Shown: piece by piece, positions 15,724-24,532 of the stretch
How positions within the stretch are numbered: position 1 is the stretch's first letter
Layout of the letters: every line of letters starts with the position of its first letter
The notes under the pieces: model-generated
Database searches by the model: none
Told to the model about the DNA's origin: nothing
The model's input: only the letters and a program-made list of their open reading frames with translations
Made by a program: the position numbers and the translations under genes
NCBI GenBank assembly: GCA_049322755.1
Contig: JBMOQX010000055.1
Location: 1-46,307, forward strand
Reading direction: 5' to 3'
Origin: DATIUV01 sp049322755
GTDB taxonomy: Bacteria > Pseudomonadota > Gammaproteobacteria > Burkholderiales > UBA6910
DNA length: 46,307 nt

Positions 15724-15943
15724 GCCGCGACTCCCGCGCGTCCCGCTCAAAGCGGCGCCCTCCCGTGCACCGCCCGAGGGAGAATCATCAGAATCCCGCT
15801 TGAAACCGTCCGGCAGGGCCGCGGCGAATCGTCAGGCCGACCCACGCCGCAGCACGCCGCCTGCCCGCCGGGAAAGGAACCGCCCGGGGTTATGCCTCAC
15901 CACTTTTCTCGTCGGGAGGAGGAGACCGACACGAAAGCGCCAA

Positions 15944-16756
15944 TCAGAAGAGCCGCTCCCGCACGTACAGGACGTCATCCGGGCGTACGGGATCGTTGAG
16001 ATTGGCCTCATATTCCTGCACCAGGCCCTGCGGGTTGCGCCGGGTGAGGCGCAGGCCCTTGTCGGTGCCGCGCAGGGTGGGACCGCCGCCGAGCGAGAGC
16101 GCCTGCATCACGGTCATGTTGCGCTCGATGCGGTAGGCGCCGGGACGCTGCACTTCGCCGTAGATATAGAACACCGGCGCGCGCGGCACGTAGATGATGT
16201 CGCCGTTGCGCAGCACCAGGTTCGACTTCATGTTCTTGTCGACGAACATCGCGTTCAGATTCACCGTGATCTGCTCGTTGGTGCCGTCCGCAGTGCGGGT
16301 GATCACCACCTCGTCCGCCCCGCCATTGGCGATGCCGCCGGCGGCGGCGAGCATGTCGGCGAGCGTGACGCTCGCTTCCTCGATGGGGAAGCGCCCGGGG
16401 CGGTTGACGTAGCCCAGCACCGACACCTGCTTGCTCTTGAACTGCACCACCAGCAGGTTCACCTGCGGGTTGTTGACGAATCCGCCCTTCGCGAGCGCCT
16501 CAGCGATGCGCGCCTGCGCCTGCGCAACCGTCAGCCCGCCCACCGTCACCGCGCCCACCAGCGGGAAGCTGATGTTGCCGTTCTCGGCCACGCGCGTTTC
16601 CGTGAGCATGTCCGGGTTCTGGAACACGCTGATGCGCACCACGTCGCCGGCGCCGAGCACGTAACCGGGCTCCTGCGAGTTGGCCGGAAACGGGGCCAGC
16701 AAGGCGATGAACGCCAGCGCCGCGCCTGCCCGCAACACGTTGCGGGCCGTGCGCAT
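15944..16756 (-). CDS. epsE: Polysaccharide export protein, EpsE/Wza family, 270 aa
   Basis: A periplasmic/outer-membrane export protein of the Wza superfamily. Start taken at ATG 16756, which gives a clean signal peptide (MRTARNVLRAGAALAFIALL, cleavage near ANSQ); a GTG at 16789 adds 11 residues that would weaken it. There is no lipobox Cys, unlike Wza, which matches the EpsE subtype. The Poly_export domain starts YVLGAGDVVRISVFQNPD, followed by two SLBB-like beta domains (QVSVLGYVNRPGRFPIEEAS and FYIYGEVQRPGAYRIERNMT) and ends PDDVLYVRERLF. Pairs functionally with EpsL. The usual chain-length regulator and tyrosine kinase genes (epsF, epsG) are not here. Confidence 0.88.
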   Translation of the reverse strand: MRTARNVLRAGAALAFIALLAPFPANSQEPGYVLGAGDVVRISVFQNPDMLTETRVAENGNISFPLVGAVTVGGLTVAQAQARIAEALAKGGFVNNPQVNLLVVQFKSKQVSVLGYVNRPGRFPIEEASVTLADMLAAAGGIANGGADEVVITRTADGTNEQITVNLNAMFVDKNMKSNLVLRNGDIIYVPRAPVFYIYGEVQRPGAYRIERNMTVMQALSLGGGPTLRGTDKGLRLTRRNPQGLVQEYEANLNDPVRPDDVLYVRERLF

Positions 16757-17034
16757 CAGCCAGTTTGTCAAACCGAAAGCGACACCCACGCCTCTGAGTT
16801 CCCTGCCTGGACTTTGATCCGAGTCATATTTTATGCCGGATTAGCCTTCTTCGAGGGCGCTTTCGCCGGCGATGGCGTCTTGTCTATGCGAAAGTCCAGG
16901 GACGGCACCGCTCGCGCCCGGACCGCCGGCGCTGCGCGGTTTTCGCCCCGCGAACAGCGGGGAGCGGCCGCAGGATTTGACTTCGTGGCCGACTCGACGA
17001 GGCAGGCGACGTCGATCACGCCCAAGCCGAAGAA

Positions 17035-17056
17035 GCGCCCGACATAAGCCGGGCGC
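17035..17056. terminator. Hairpin downstream of phoX
   Basis: GCGCCCG (17035-17041) pairs with CGGGCGC (17050-17056) around an 8-base loop. On the minus strand it follows the phoX stop by about 15 bases and is trailed by TTCTTCGG, a weak T-tract. The wider gap 16790-17071 contains only low-complexity short ORFs that I do not accept as genes. Confidence 0.4.
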
Positions 17057-17071
17057 GCCTTCGGGTTCGGA

Positions 17072-19078
17072 TCAGAGCCCGCCGATCACGCCGCCGTCTT
17101 CGCGGGTGATGACGACCGTGGCCGAGCGCGGGCGCCCGCCGACCGGGCCGTCGGGCCAGGAGCTCACTTCGGTGGGGCTGGTGACCCAGTCCTCGCCGGG
17201 ATGCTGCAGGTTGACGAACATGGTCTTGCCGTCCGGCGTGGTGTCCACGCCGGTCACTTCGCAGCCCGGGACCGCCGTGAGGAAGCGCCGCGTCTCCTTG
17301 GTCAGCGGATCGGCGCAGAGCATCTGGTTCAGGCCGATGTTGCGGTTGGTGCCGCCGGGCGCATAGCTGGACGGGCTGGTGTCCGCGTCGGTCTGGATCC
17401 ACAGCCGGCCGCTCTTGTCAAAGTACACGCAGTCCGGGCTGTTGTAGAGGTCCCCGACGATGTTGCCCTGCTCGTTGGGATTGGCCCGGGCGGGATCGCC
17501 CGCGAAGGCGAAGATCTCCCAGGTGAAGGTGGTGGCGGTGTGGTCGTTGCCGGCCTCGACCCAGCGGATAATGTGGCCGTAGGTATTGGGGCCCCGCGGA
17601 TTCGCTTCGTCCACCGGCGGGTTTGAGCCCGTACCGCGGCGGCTGTTGTTGGTCATTGCCGCGTACACCGCCTTCGAGAACGGGTTGATGGTGATCCACT
17701 CCGGGCGGTCCATCCTGGTGGCGCCCACGGCGTCGGCCGCCTGCCGGGTCCGGATGCAGATCTCCGCCTGGGTCCAGCCGGCCAGCACCGGGTTGTTCGG
17801 CGAGAGCTCCAGCCAGACGCCGGTGCCCTGGGCGTCGCCCGGGGTCGCGTCGTCGTTGAATTTGGCGACGTAGAGCGTACCCTCGTCCAGCAGGTCCATG
17901 TTGGCGAAGCGATTGCGCGGGTTGAACGTGCCCTTGGTGACGAACTTGTAGACGTAGTCGAAACGCTCGTCGTCGCCGGTGTAGCACACCACGTGGCCGT
18001 TGTCGGCAACGATAAACTCGGCGTTCTCGTGCTTCACGCGGCCGAGCGCGGTGCGCTTCTTCGGCGTCGAGCGCGGGTTGTAGGGATCGATTTCCACCAG
18101 GTAGCCGAAGCGGTGGATCTCGTTCGGGTTCTTGACGACGTCGAAGCGCTCGTCGTGGGGATACCAGCCGTAGCCGAAGCCCGTCGCGGAGACTCCGTAG
18201 CGCGCCTGGTCGGGCGTGCGCACCCACGAGGCGTCGGCGGTGCCGAAGTAGCCGTTCCAGTTTTCCTCGCAGGTGACATAGGTTTTCCACGGCGTGCGGC
18301 CCGACCCGCAGTTGTTCAGCGTGCCCAGCACCACGGTGCCGGTCGGGTCGGCGGCGGTCTGCAGCAGCGGGTGGCCGGCGGCCGGACCGGTAATGGTCAT
18401 CGGCGTCTGGCCCGTAATTCGGCGCGCGAACGGCGACGGACGCTTCACCTCCCACTTGCCGGTGCGAGGATGCTTCCGAACCTCGATGATGGAAACGCCG
18501 TGGGCGTTGAGTGCCTTGCGCACCTTGTCGAGGTTGAAGTTGGCGGTGCCGTCGGTGAACAGCAGGCCCTGATCGACGTACTCGTGGTTGATGCACAGCA
18601 GACCGCGACGATTGGCCAACCCCGGCGGGTTGCCCGGGAACGGGAAGAACCACATGCCGTCGTGGTGTGCGCCGCACTGCAGCGCCTGCTCGTCCGCGGT
18701 GTTGCTGGCGTCGGAGGCCCAGGCCGGCTGGCCGGGCGGCAGACCCACAGCGCCGATGGGGTCGCCCCAGGCGAGCAGCACTTCATACTTGTAACCCGGG
18801 GGCAGGCGGATGTCATCCGCCAGCCCGCCGGGGAAATTGACCAGGCTGTTGGCGGAAATACCGTCGAAGCCGATGCCGCCGAAGTCGGGACGTGCGGGAA
18901 TCGGCGCGGCGCCCGCTTCGCGCACCGTGCCGAGCCCGGGCACACCGAGGAAGGCGACGGCGGCGGCACCGAGGCCGCCCTTCAGGATCCGGCGGCGCAT
19001 CAGGTTGAATTCGACGATGTCGCCGAAGTACGGGTTGCTGGTGGGGTTGCTGCCCTTGACGTCGTCTTCGTCACGCAT
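17072..19078 (-). CDS. phoX: PhoX-family phosphatase, Tat-exported, 668 aa
   Basis: A DUF839/PhoX alkaline phosphatase, the calcium- and iron-dependent type that releases phosphate from organic esters in the periplasm. A twin-arginine signal MRRRILKGG starts at residue 27, followed by a hydrophobic stretch AAAVAFLGVPGLG. Family marks include CINHEYVDQGL, TCEENWNGYFGT (the conserved Cys and Glu metal ligands), GRVKHENAEFIVADNGHVV and NSPDCVYFDKSGRLWIQTD. The start has CTCCTC complement (GAGGAG) nine bases upstream. A Pho-box-like repeat lies 41 bases before the start. Some DUF839 proteins were annotated differently in the past, but the motif order here fits PhoX. Confidence 0.9.
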   Translation of the reverse strand: MRDEDDVKGSNPTSNPYFGDIVEFNLMRRRILKGGLGAAAVAFLGVPGLGTVREAGAAPIPARPDFGGIGFDGISANSLVNFPGGLADDIRLPPGYKYEVLLAWGDPIGAVGLPPGQPAWASDASNTADEQALQCGAHHDGMWFFPFPGNPPGLANRRGLLCINHEYVDQGLLFTDGTANFNLDKVRKALNAHGVSIIEVRKHPRTGKWEVKRPSPFARRITGQTPMTITGPAAGHPLLQTAADPTGTVVLGTLNNCGSGRTPWKTYVTCEENWNGYFGTADASWVRTPDQARYGVSATGFGYGWYPHDERFDVVKNPNEIHRFGYLVEIDPYNPRSTPKKRTALGRVKHENAEFIVADNGHVVCYTGDDERFDYVYKFVTKGTFNPRNRFANMDLLDEGTLYVAKFNDDATPGDAQGTGVWLELSPNNPVLAGWTQAEICIRTRQAADAVGATRMDRPEWITINPFSKAVYAAMTNNSRRGTGSNPPVDEANPRGPNTYGHIIRWVEAGNDHTATTFTWEIFAFAGDPARANPNEQGNIVGDLYNSPDCVYFDKSGRLWIQTDADTSPSSYAPGGTNRNIGLNQMLCADPLTKETRRFLTAVPGCEVTGVDTTPDGKTMFVNLQHPGEDWVTSPTEVSSWPDGPVGGRPRSATVVITREDGGVIGGL

Positions 19079-19118
19079 CGGGAAAAGCTCCTCGCTTGTA
19101 CGGGTCGGTGGTGAAACC

Positions 19119-19136
19119 GCGACAGGATCGCGACAG
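19119..19136 (-). promoter_or_regulatory. Pho-box-like direct repeat upstream of phoX
   Basis: On the minus strand the 18 bases read CTGTCGC-GATC-CTGTCGC: two identical 7-mers with 4-base spacing, an 11-bp period. The E. coli PhoB consensus is CTGTCAT-4-CTGTCAY, so five of seven bases per half-site match. A third CTGTC occurs upstream at about 19165-19169. Its position 41 bases from the phoX start fits an activator site replacing the -35 element. Confidence 0.6.
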
Positions 19137-19396
19137 GTGGCGAGATCGATTGGGACTCGCCATGGACAGGGACTCTAACGGTCCACTGTTACATGGCTCA
19201 CCGGTGCAAACGGCGCGGAGGTGGACCGATCGGACCATGGACAGACAACAAACGGCGGCAAACCGCCGGGCGCCCACCGCGCCCGGGTCGAAGCGTACCC
19301 AAGCACGGGCCGGCGCGCCGCCCGCTTCCTGCCCGATTCTGCCTACCCCCGCTTCATCGCCGGGTCATATTGGATTGCTATCTTCTGCACCACTCG

Positions 19397-19484
19397 CGGC
19401 CTTGGCCCTCCTCCTCCCCCTCCCTCCAGGCCGGCGCCGCGGGCAACTCGCCGCGCGACCCCCAGCGGTCGCGCGTCTTTTTTT
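19397..19484 (+). ncRNA. Candidate C-rich small RNA with intrinsic terminator
   Basis: CGGCCT (19397-19402) pairs with AGGCCG (19428-19433), presenting a 25-base loop dominated by CCCTCCTCCTCCCCCTCCCT. Then a perfect 8-bp stem GCGCGACC (19453-19460) / GGTCGCGC (19467-19474) is followed by GTCTTTTTTT, a strong plus-strand terminator. No plus-strand gene ends here, so the terminator must serve a non-coding transcript or a lost gene. The loop is complementary to Shine-Dalgarno sequences, as in known C-rich regulatory RNAs. The promoter is not clear; the 5' end is arbitrary. Confidence 0.4.
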
Positions 19485-19700
19485 GGGACGGTTCATGGAA
19501 TGGTTATTCCGCCCGGCGGTTGACGCAGCCGGCGACAACCCGAAGCGGCACGAGCGGGCGGAGTACAACCTGCCTCCCGATCCGGGTTGCGCGGAGGAAG
19601 GTCCACGCCTGCACGATGCGCCCGCCGCCGGCACCAACGAGGCAACCGCCACGCGCAGCGCCGGCGTGGCTTGAACCGCTCCCCGCGAGCAGGCTGTTCC

Positions 19701-19725
19701 AAAAAAAAAGGGGGCTTGCGCCCCC
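19701..19725 (-). terminator. Rho-independent terminator of the PEP-CTERM remnant
   Basis: Read on the minus strand: GGGGGC-GCAA-GCCCCC followed by nine T residues (19709 down to 19701). A textbook terminator placed 21 bases after the TAA at 19746-19748, showing that the decayed frame at 19746-20198 was once an expressed minus-strand gene. Confidence 0.85.
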
Positions 19726-19745
19726 TCCCAAGACCTCCCCCTCCG

Positions 19746-20198
19746 TTATTCGTCGCCAGCGGGCGCGTCGCATCGCCAGCAACCCAAACCCCAGCACCCT
19801 GGCCCAGGTGCCGCGCTCCGGGACCGGCTGCACGATCTTGATCCGGAACGTGAGGCTGGAATTGCTCGGCGCCCCGCACCGGAGGTGACGCCGCCGCCCA
19901 TGATATTGGTGATGGTCACTTTGAAGTGGATCGCGCGATCCGCAGCGCAAGTCCCGCTTTGATCGTAAGAGACTCCCGAGAACAAGCGATTGCCCGTCGC
20001 GAACTGTTGTGTCGCTGGCAGCCCGGCTGTCTTCGGCGGAAGACCCGCGGCTTTCCGGCCCCGCCTCGCGACGGGTGTGGCTTTTTCAGCGTGTGTGCTT
20101 TTGTTCAGGCCATCATCGAAAGCGGTGCAACTTCCGAAAGATCCCCAAGCTGGCCCGGTGGGAGTGTGTCCCTCGAACTCGAGGTACACGCTCGACAA
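19746..20198 (-). pseudogene. Frameshifted PEP-CTERM protein remnant
   Basis: From TTG 20198 one frame reads SVYLEFEGHTPTGPAWGSFG and later GVSYDQSGTCAADRAIHFKV then TITNIMGGGVTSGAG. At the G4 run (complement of 19872-19875) sense continues in the other frame as APSNSSLTFRIKIVQPVPER, then GTWARVLGFGLLAMRRARWRR. The last part has the plan of a PEP-CTERM sorting signal: V-P-E-x, a hydrophobic stretch and an Arg cluster. PEP has become PER and the hydrophobic stretch is short. Adding one G to the run restores one frame through the junction. The stop just upstream of 20198 and lack of a signal peptide show the 5' end is also lost. Exosortase would be the sorting enzyme; epsL and epsE nearby belong to such systems. 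Confidence 0.55.
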
Positions 20199-20481
20199 TC
20201 TAATTCAGGCCGGGGAAAAAATCTACCATTCCGATAGGTTCCAGAGCCGCAGAAATGTAAATGTTGGCAAACTCTGGACCGTAATTTTCCAGTTCTTTCA
20301 GTCTGTTAAGCTTTACTGCCGTATTGTTGGGCACCGTGTTTACCGGGCTTTACATGGCCCTATAGGCCTCGCGGCCGGAATCGGCGGTCCTGGCTCTCGC
20401 CTGAACTCTACCGGTCCGGTCGAAACCGCCGTGAAAAATGTGCTAAGTTTTTCCAGGCCTGTCCCCGACCGGATTTCACCC

Positions 20482-21186
20482 ATGCCCAGGACCGCACTCG
20501 CCGTATTCGCCGCGCTCGCCGCGCTCATGGCACCGGCGCGGGCGACCGGTGAACTGCCTCGGTCGAAGGCGCAAGCGACACCGGTCAGCCCGGTGGAGCG
20601 CGAGTACTCGAAGCGCTGGGACGACACCGTCCACGGTCAGATGCTGCGGCGGATCCTGCCGCCGGGACCGAACCCAGAGAACCTGCCCGAGCCCCGCTCC
20701 GACGGCGCGCGGCTGCTGGCCAAGTACTGCGTGCAATGCCACCATCTGCCCAGCCCGGCGATGCACACGCCGGAGAACTGGCCGCGCATCTTCGACCGGA
20801 TGGTCTGGCGCATGGAGGGCAAGGGCAACATGGGCACGCTGATGAAGGACCTGATGTCCGGCGTGCAGGCGCCATCGACGGACGAGAAGCAGGTGCTGGT
20901 GGCTTACCTGAAAGCGTACGGCCAGCCCGCCATCGACCCGAAGCAGTATCCCGACCTGGATTCCCCCGAAGGCCAGGCGTTCGAGCACGCTTGCTCCCAG
21001 TGCCACGAGCCACCCGACCCCAAGCGCTTCACCGCCACCGAGTGGCGGCCGGTGGTGGAGCGCATGCAGCGGCACCTGGCGTGGCACGGGGTGATCGTCG
21101 GCGGCGTGCACGCGCCGAAGAACCGCATCTCGCTGGACGTCGACAGCATCCTTAGCTACCTCACCCGCCACAGCCGCGGCCGCTGA
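20482..21186 (+). CDS. Dihaem c-type cytochrome, 234 aa
   Basis: Start at ATG 20482 (MPRTALAVFAALAALMAPARA), a signal peptide with cleavage near ARATG; upstream frame is non-coding in character. Two haem-attachment motifs are present: C83-V-Q-C-H87 and C171-S-Q-C-H175, each at the start of a cytochrome-like helical domain of about 85 residues that follow the same plan (…WPRIFDRMVWRMEG / …WRPVVERMQRHLAW), so the protein probably arose by internal duplication. Periplasmic electron carrier or sensor; the partner is unknown. It converges with the GGDEF-EAL gene with 16 bases between stops, and stands alone after the 1.4-kb gene-poor region. Confidence 0.85.
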   Translation: MPRTALAVFAALAALMAPARATGELPRSKAQATPVSPVEREYSKRWDDTVHGQMLRRILPPGPNPENLPEPRSDGARLLAKYCVQCHHLPSPAMHTPENWPRIFDRMVWRMEGKGNMGTLMKDLMSGVQAPSTDEKQVLVAYLKAYGQPAIDPKQYPDLDSPEGQAFEHACSQCHEPPDPKRFTATEWRPVVERMQRHLAWHGVIVGGVHAPKNRISLDVDSILSYLTRHSRGR

Positions 21187-21202
21187 ACGGCGGGGCGGCC
21201 GC

Positions 21203-24200
21203 TCACGGGCGGGCGCACCCCCCGTTCGCCAGCAGGAAGTCCGCAAACGCCGCCTCGGGCATTGGCCGGGCGATGTGGTAGCCCTGGGCCTCGTGGCAGC
21301 CGCGCTCGCGCAGGAACGCCTGCTGGTCCTCGGTTTCGACTCCCTCCGCCACCACCCGCAGCCGTAGCTGGGCCGCCATCGACAGGATGGCGGTGACGAT
21401 GGCGACGTCGTCGTCACCCGTGGTGATGCCATCGACGAACGAGCGGTCGATCTTCAGTCGGTCCAGCGGGAAGCGCTTGAGATAGGCAAGCGACGAGTAA
21501 CCGGTGCCGAAGTCGTCGATGGCGATCGTGATCCCCACCTCTTTCAGCGCGCGCAGGCCGGTGGCGGTGCGCTCGGCGTCCTTCATGACCACGCTTTCGG
21601 TGACCTCCAGCTCGAGCCGCTCCGGCGGCAGGCCGCTCCTCACCAGCGCCTGACGCACGGTTTCCAGGATGTTGCCCTGCCAGAACTGCCGTGCCGACGC
21701 GTTCACGGCCACGCGCGGCGCGGCGTCCAGCTGGTCCATCCAGCGGCGCGCGTCGGCGCAGGCGCGTTGCAAGACGAACTCACCGATGGGCAAGATGAGC
21801 CCGGTCTCCTCCGCCAGCGGAATGAACTCCGCCGGCGGCACCAGTCCGCGCTCCGGCCGCCGCCAGCGCACCAGCGCCTCGGCGCTGACCACGCGCCCGC
21901 TGCGCAGATCGATGATCGGCTGGTAGTGCACCTCGAACTCGCCCGCCTCCAGGCCGCGGCGAATCTCGGTCTCGGTCTGCAGGCGCCGCAGCGCCGTGGC
22001 GTTCAGCGCGGGGGTGAAGAAGTGATACGCGTTGCCCTGCTCCTTGGCGCGGTACATGGCGGCGTCGGCGTTCTTGAGCAGGGTGCCGTACTCGCCGCCG
22101 TCGGCCGGGTAAACGGTGATGCCGATGGAGGCGGTGGCGAAGATTTCGTGGCCGCCGAGCCGGAAGGGCGCGGAGAAGGCGCGCAAAATCTTGTCCGCAA
22201 CGATCGACGCGTCACTGGCCGTCGCCAGCCGCGTGAGCAGCACGCCGTACTCGTCGCCGCCGAGCCGGGCCACGGTGTCGCCAGAGCGCACGCACGCCTG
22301 CAGGCGGGTGCCGATCTGCTGCAGCAGCCGGTCGCCGGCGCCGTGGCCGAGCGAGTCGTTGACGCCCTTGAAGCGGTCCAGGTCCAGGAACAGCAACCCC
22401 ATGTGCTCCCCGGAGCGCTTCGCCGCGGTAAGCGCCTGGGTCACACGGTCGGCGAACAGCGTCCGGTTGGGGAGATCGGTCACGGGGTCGTAGAACGCCA
22501 ACCGCTCCACCAGCGCCTGGGCCGCCTTGTGCCCGCTGATGTCCTCAGCGACGGCGACGTAATTGGTCACCCGGCCGTCCTCGTCGCGGATCGGCGAGAT
22601 GGTGAGCATGCACCAGCCGAGATCGCCGCTCCGGGTGCGGTTGCGCACTTCGCCGTGCCACTCGCCGCCCCGGCGCACAACGTCCCACATCTCGTCGTAG
22701 AGCTGCCGCGACGGCCCACGCGCGGTGAGAAAGCGGGCGCTGCGGCCGACGGCCCGGCGGGCGCTGAAGCCTGTCATCTGCTCGAACTTGGGATTGACAT
22801 ACTCGATCACGCCGCCGGCGTCGGTGATGAAGATGACGTTGCCGCTCTGCTCCACCGCGCGGGAAAGCTGGCGCATGGCGGTAATGCCACGCTTGCGCTG
22901 CTGCTCGCGGTCGTATGCGTCCAGCGCGAAGGAGATGTCGGAGGCCATTTCGTTCAGCAGGTCGCGCACCTCGCTCTCGACGAAGAAACCGTGGCGGCCG
23001 GTGTAAAGCGTGAAGCAGCCGACCACGCGGCCGCCGCGGCGCAGGGGCAGCGACGCGCCTCCGAGCAGGCCGTGGGCCACCGCGCCCGACTCGAAAGGAT
23101 TTGCCGAGGCGCCGTCGAACTCCATCGTCACCACTTGGCCCTCCCGCAGCGCCGCGCCGCTCGGCCCCCGCCCGCCGGCCGCGGCGGGATCCACGGTGAT
23201 GCCGAGGCCCTGAAGATAGTCGGCTCCCGCGCCGGCGTGCGTCACCGGGACGACCGCCTGCCCGTCGCCGGATATGAGTCCGACCCACGCCAGTTTCGCC
23301 TGGCCCTCAGCTACCGCGATGCGGCAGATCTCGGTGAACAGCGTGTCGGGATCGGGATCGCGCAAGATCAGCTGGTTGACCTGGGACAGCACGCGGTAGA
23401 AGCGGCTCAGATCCCGGATCCGCGTCTCGGCGGCGATGCGCTCGGTGGCGTCGCGCTTCACCGCCGCGAAGCCCAGCAGACACCCGGCGGGATCGCGCAC
23501 CGGGAAGATCGAGGCATCCTCGTGCAGCAGGCTGCCATCCTTGCGCCGGTTGACGAGGTGCCCGCTCCAGACCTCCCCCCGGTTCAGGGTGTCCCACAGC
23601 GCACGGTAGAACTCCGGCGTCTGCAGCCCGCTCTTGAGGATGTTGGGGTTTCGCCCCAGGACCTCTGCCTCGGAATAGCCGGTTGCCTCCTGGAAATGGC
23701 GGTTGACGTAGGTGATGTTCCCGTCGGGATCGGTGAGCACCACCGATGCCCCGGCCTGCTCCACCACCGTCGCCAGGCGGACGATGGTCTGACGCCCGCG
23801 CCGGATTTCCGACAGGTCCCGGGAGTTGACCACCAGCTGCGGCCGGCCCTCGCTGTCGTTCACCAGGCGGCCCGTGGCCTCCATCACCCGCCAGTCGCCC
23901 GACGCATGGCGCAACCGCGTCTCCACCGAGTACAGCTCGCCGGGATGGGCGACGGCCTCCTCGATGGTCTGCAGCACCCGGGAGGCGTCGTCCGGGTGCA
24001 CGAACTCCAGCACCCGGCGCCCCAGGAAGAACGCGCGGTCGTATCCGAGGCGGCTGCGGATGTTGGGGCTCACGTAGGTGACGTGACCGGCGGCATCCAG
24101 GGTGGCGATGATGTCGCCCGATTGCTCGATCAGGTGGCGGTAGAAGGCGCGCTGGGCGTCGCGCCGGCGATATTCCCGGCCCAGGACCGCATAGAGCGCG

Positions 24201-24532
24201 GCGGCGGACGCGGCGACGAAGCCGAGGCCTTTCCAGGTCTGCAGCGACGTGAGGGCGGCGGGTCCCATCCCCGCCGCCAGCAGCAGGCGGTCCGAGAGCA
24301 GGATCCAGCAGCCGGCAGCCACGGCGTAGCCGATCGCGACCCACAGCGGGAACGACGCCCCCGGCTGGCCGCTGCGCGGGCGGTCGCCGCCGGCGGGCGA
24401 CGGCCCGGCGTCTTCCGCCAGCGCCGCCGCCACGCCAACCGCTCCCTCGCTTGCCCTCCCGGAACTCTCGACCGCCATCTGCCGCCCAAACGCCCCCATT
24501 GTTATTAACGGGCGATGCAATATGCATGCCAC
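21203..24532 (-). CDS. Membrane PAS-GAF-PAS-GGDEF-EAL cyclic-di-GMP protein, 1109 aa
   Basis: Two transmembrane helices at about residues 62-80 and 101-117 (CWILLSDRLLL, a known N-terminal sensor module), a PAS domain (HLIEQSGDIIATLD), a second PAS (VVEQAGASVVLTD), a GAF domain (LSQVNQLILRDPDPDTLFTE), a third PAS (AVEQSGNVIFITD), then GGDEF and EAL. The GGDEF has the active loop as RLGGDEY near residue 757, with Tyr replacing Phe, and an RSGD inhibitory site five residues before it. The EAL domain keeps AEALVRW (about 883), DDFGTGYSSL and AEGVETEDQ, so phosphodiesterase activity is expected. The product may tune cyclic-di-GMP and thereby exopolysaccharide. Start could be GTG 24532, ATG 24499 or ATG 24478; none is clearly best. 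Confidence 0.93.
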   Translation of the reverse strand: MACILHRPLITMGAFGRQMAVESSGRASEGAVGVAAALAEDAGPSPAGGDRPRSGQPGASFPLWVAIGYAVAAGCWILLSDRLLLAAGMGPAALTSLQTWKGLGFVAASAAALYAVLGREYRRRDAQRAFYRHLIEQSGDIIATLDAAGHVTYVSPNIRSRLGYDRAFFLGRRVLEFVHPDDASRVLQTIEEAVAHPGELYSVETRLRHASGDWRVMEATGRLVNDSEGRPQLVVNSRDLSEIRRGRQTIVRLATVVEQAGASVVLTDPDGNITYVNRHFQEATGYSEAEVLGRNPNILKSGLQTPEFYRALWDTLNRGEVWSGHLVNRRKDGSLLHEDASIFPVRDPAGCLLGFAAVKRDATERIAAETRIRDLSRFYRVLSQVNQLILRDPDPDTLFTEICRIAVAEGQAKLAWVGLISGDGQAVVPVTHAGAGADYLQGLGITVDPAAAGGRGPSGAALREGQVVTMEFDGASANPFESGAVAHGLLGGASLPLRRGGRVVGCFTLYTGRHGFFVESEVRDLLNEMASDISFALDAYDREQQRKRGITAMRQLSRAVEQSGNVIFITDAGGVIEYVNPKFEQMTGFSARRAVGRSARFLTARGPSRQLYDEMWDVVRRGGEWHGEVRNRTRSGDLGWCMLTISPIRDEDGRVTNYVAVAEDISGHKAAQALVERLAFYDPVTDLPNRTLFADRVTQALTAAKRSGEHMGLLFLDLDRFKGVNDSLGHGAGDRLLQQIGTRLQACVRSGDTVARLGGDEYGVLLTRLATASDASIVADKILRAFSAPFRLGGHEIFATASIGITVYPADGGEYGTLLKNADAAMYRAKEQGNAYHFFTPALNATALRRLQTETEIRRGLEAGEFEVHYQPIIDLRSGRVVSAEALVRWRRPERGLVPPAEFIPLAEETGLILPIGEFVLQRACADARRWMDQLDAAPRVAVNASARQFWQGNILETVRQALVRSGLPPERLELEVTESVVMKDAERTATGLRALKEVGITIAIDDFGTGYSSLAYLKRFPLDRLKIDRSFVDGITTGDDDVAIVTAILSMAAQLRLRVVAEGVETEDQQAFLRERGCHEAQGYHIARPMPEAAFADFLLANGGCARP

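Noticed and set aside
16831..17025. 64-codon minus-strand ORF between epsE and phoX
   Set aside because: Low-complexity Ala/Pro/Arg composition, no ribosome-binding site, and an equally open frame on the other strand.
19079..19228. CGGTCCAC / GTGGACCG inverted repeat (19179-19186 and 19221-19228)
   Set aside because: The 34-base separation and lack of any nearby start make a specific role unsupportable; probably chance in GC-rich sequence.
21767..24508. 913-codon plus-strand open frame
   Set aside because: Antisense to the PAS-GAF-GGDEF-EAL gene, which has clear domain motifs. The frame is open only because of the GC codon bias and reads as Gly/Arg/His-rich sequence.
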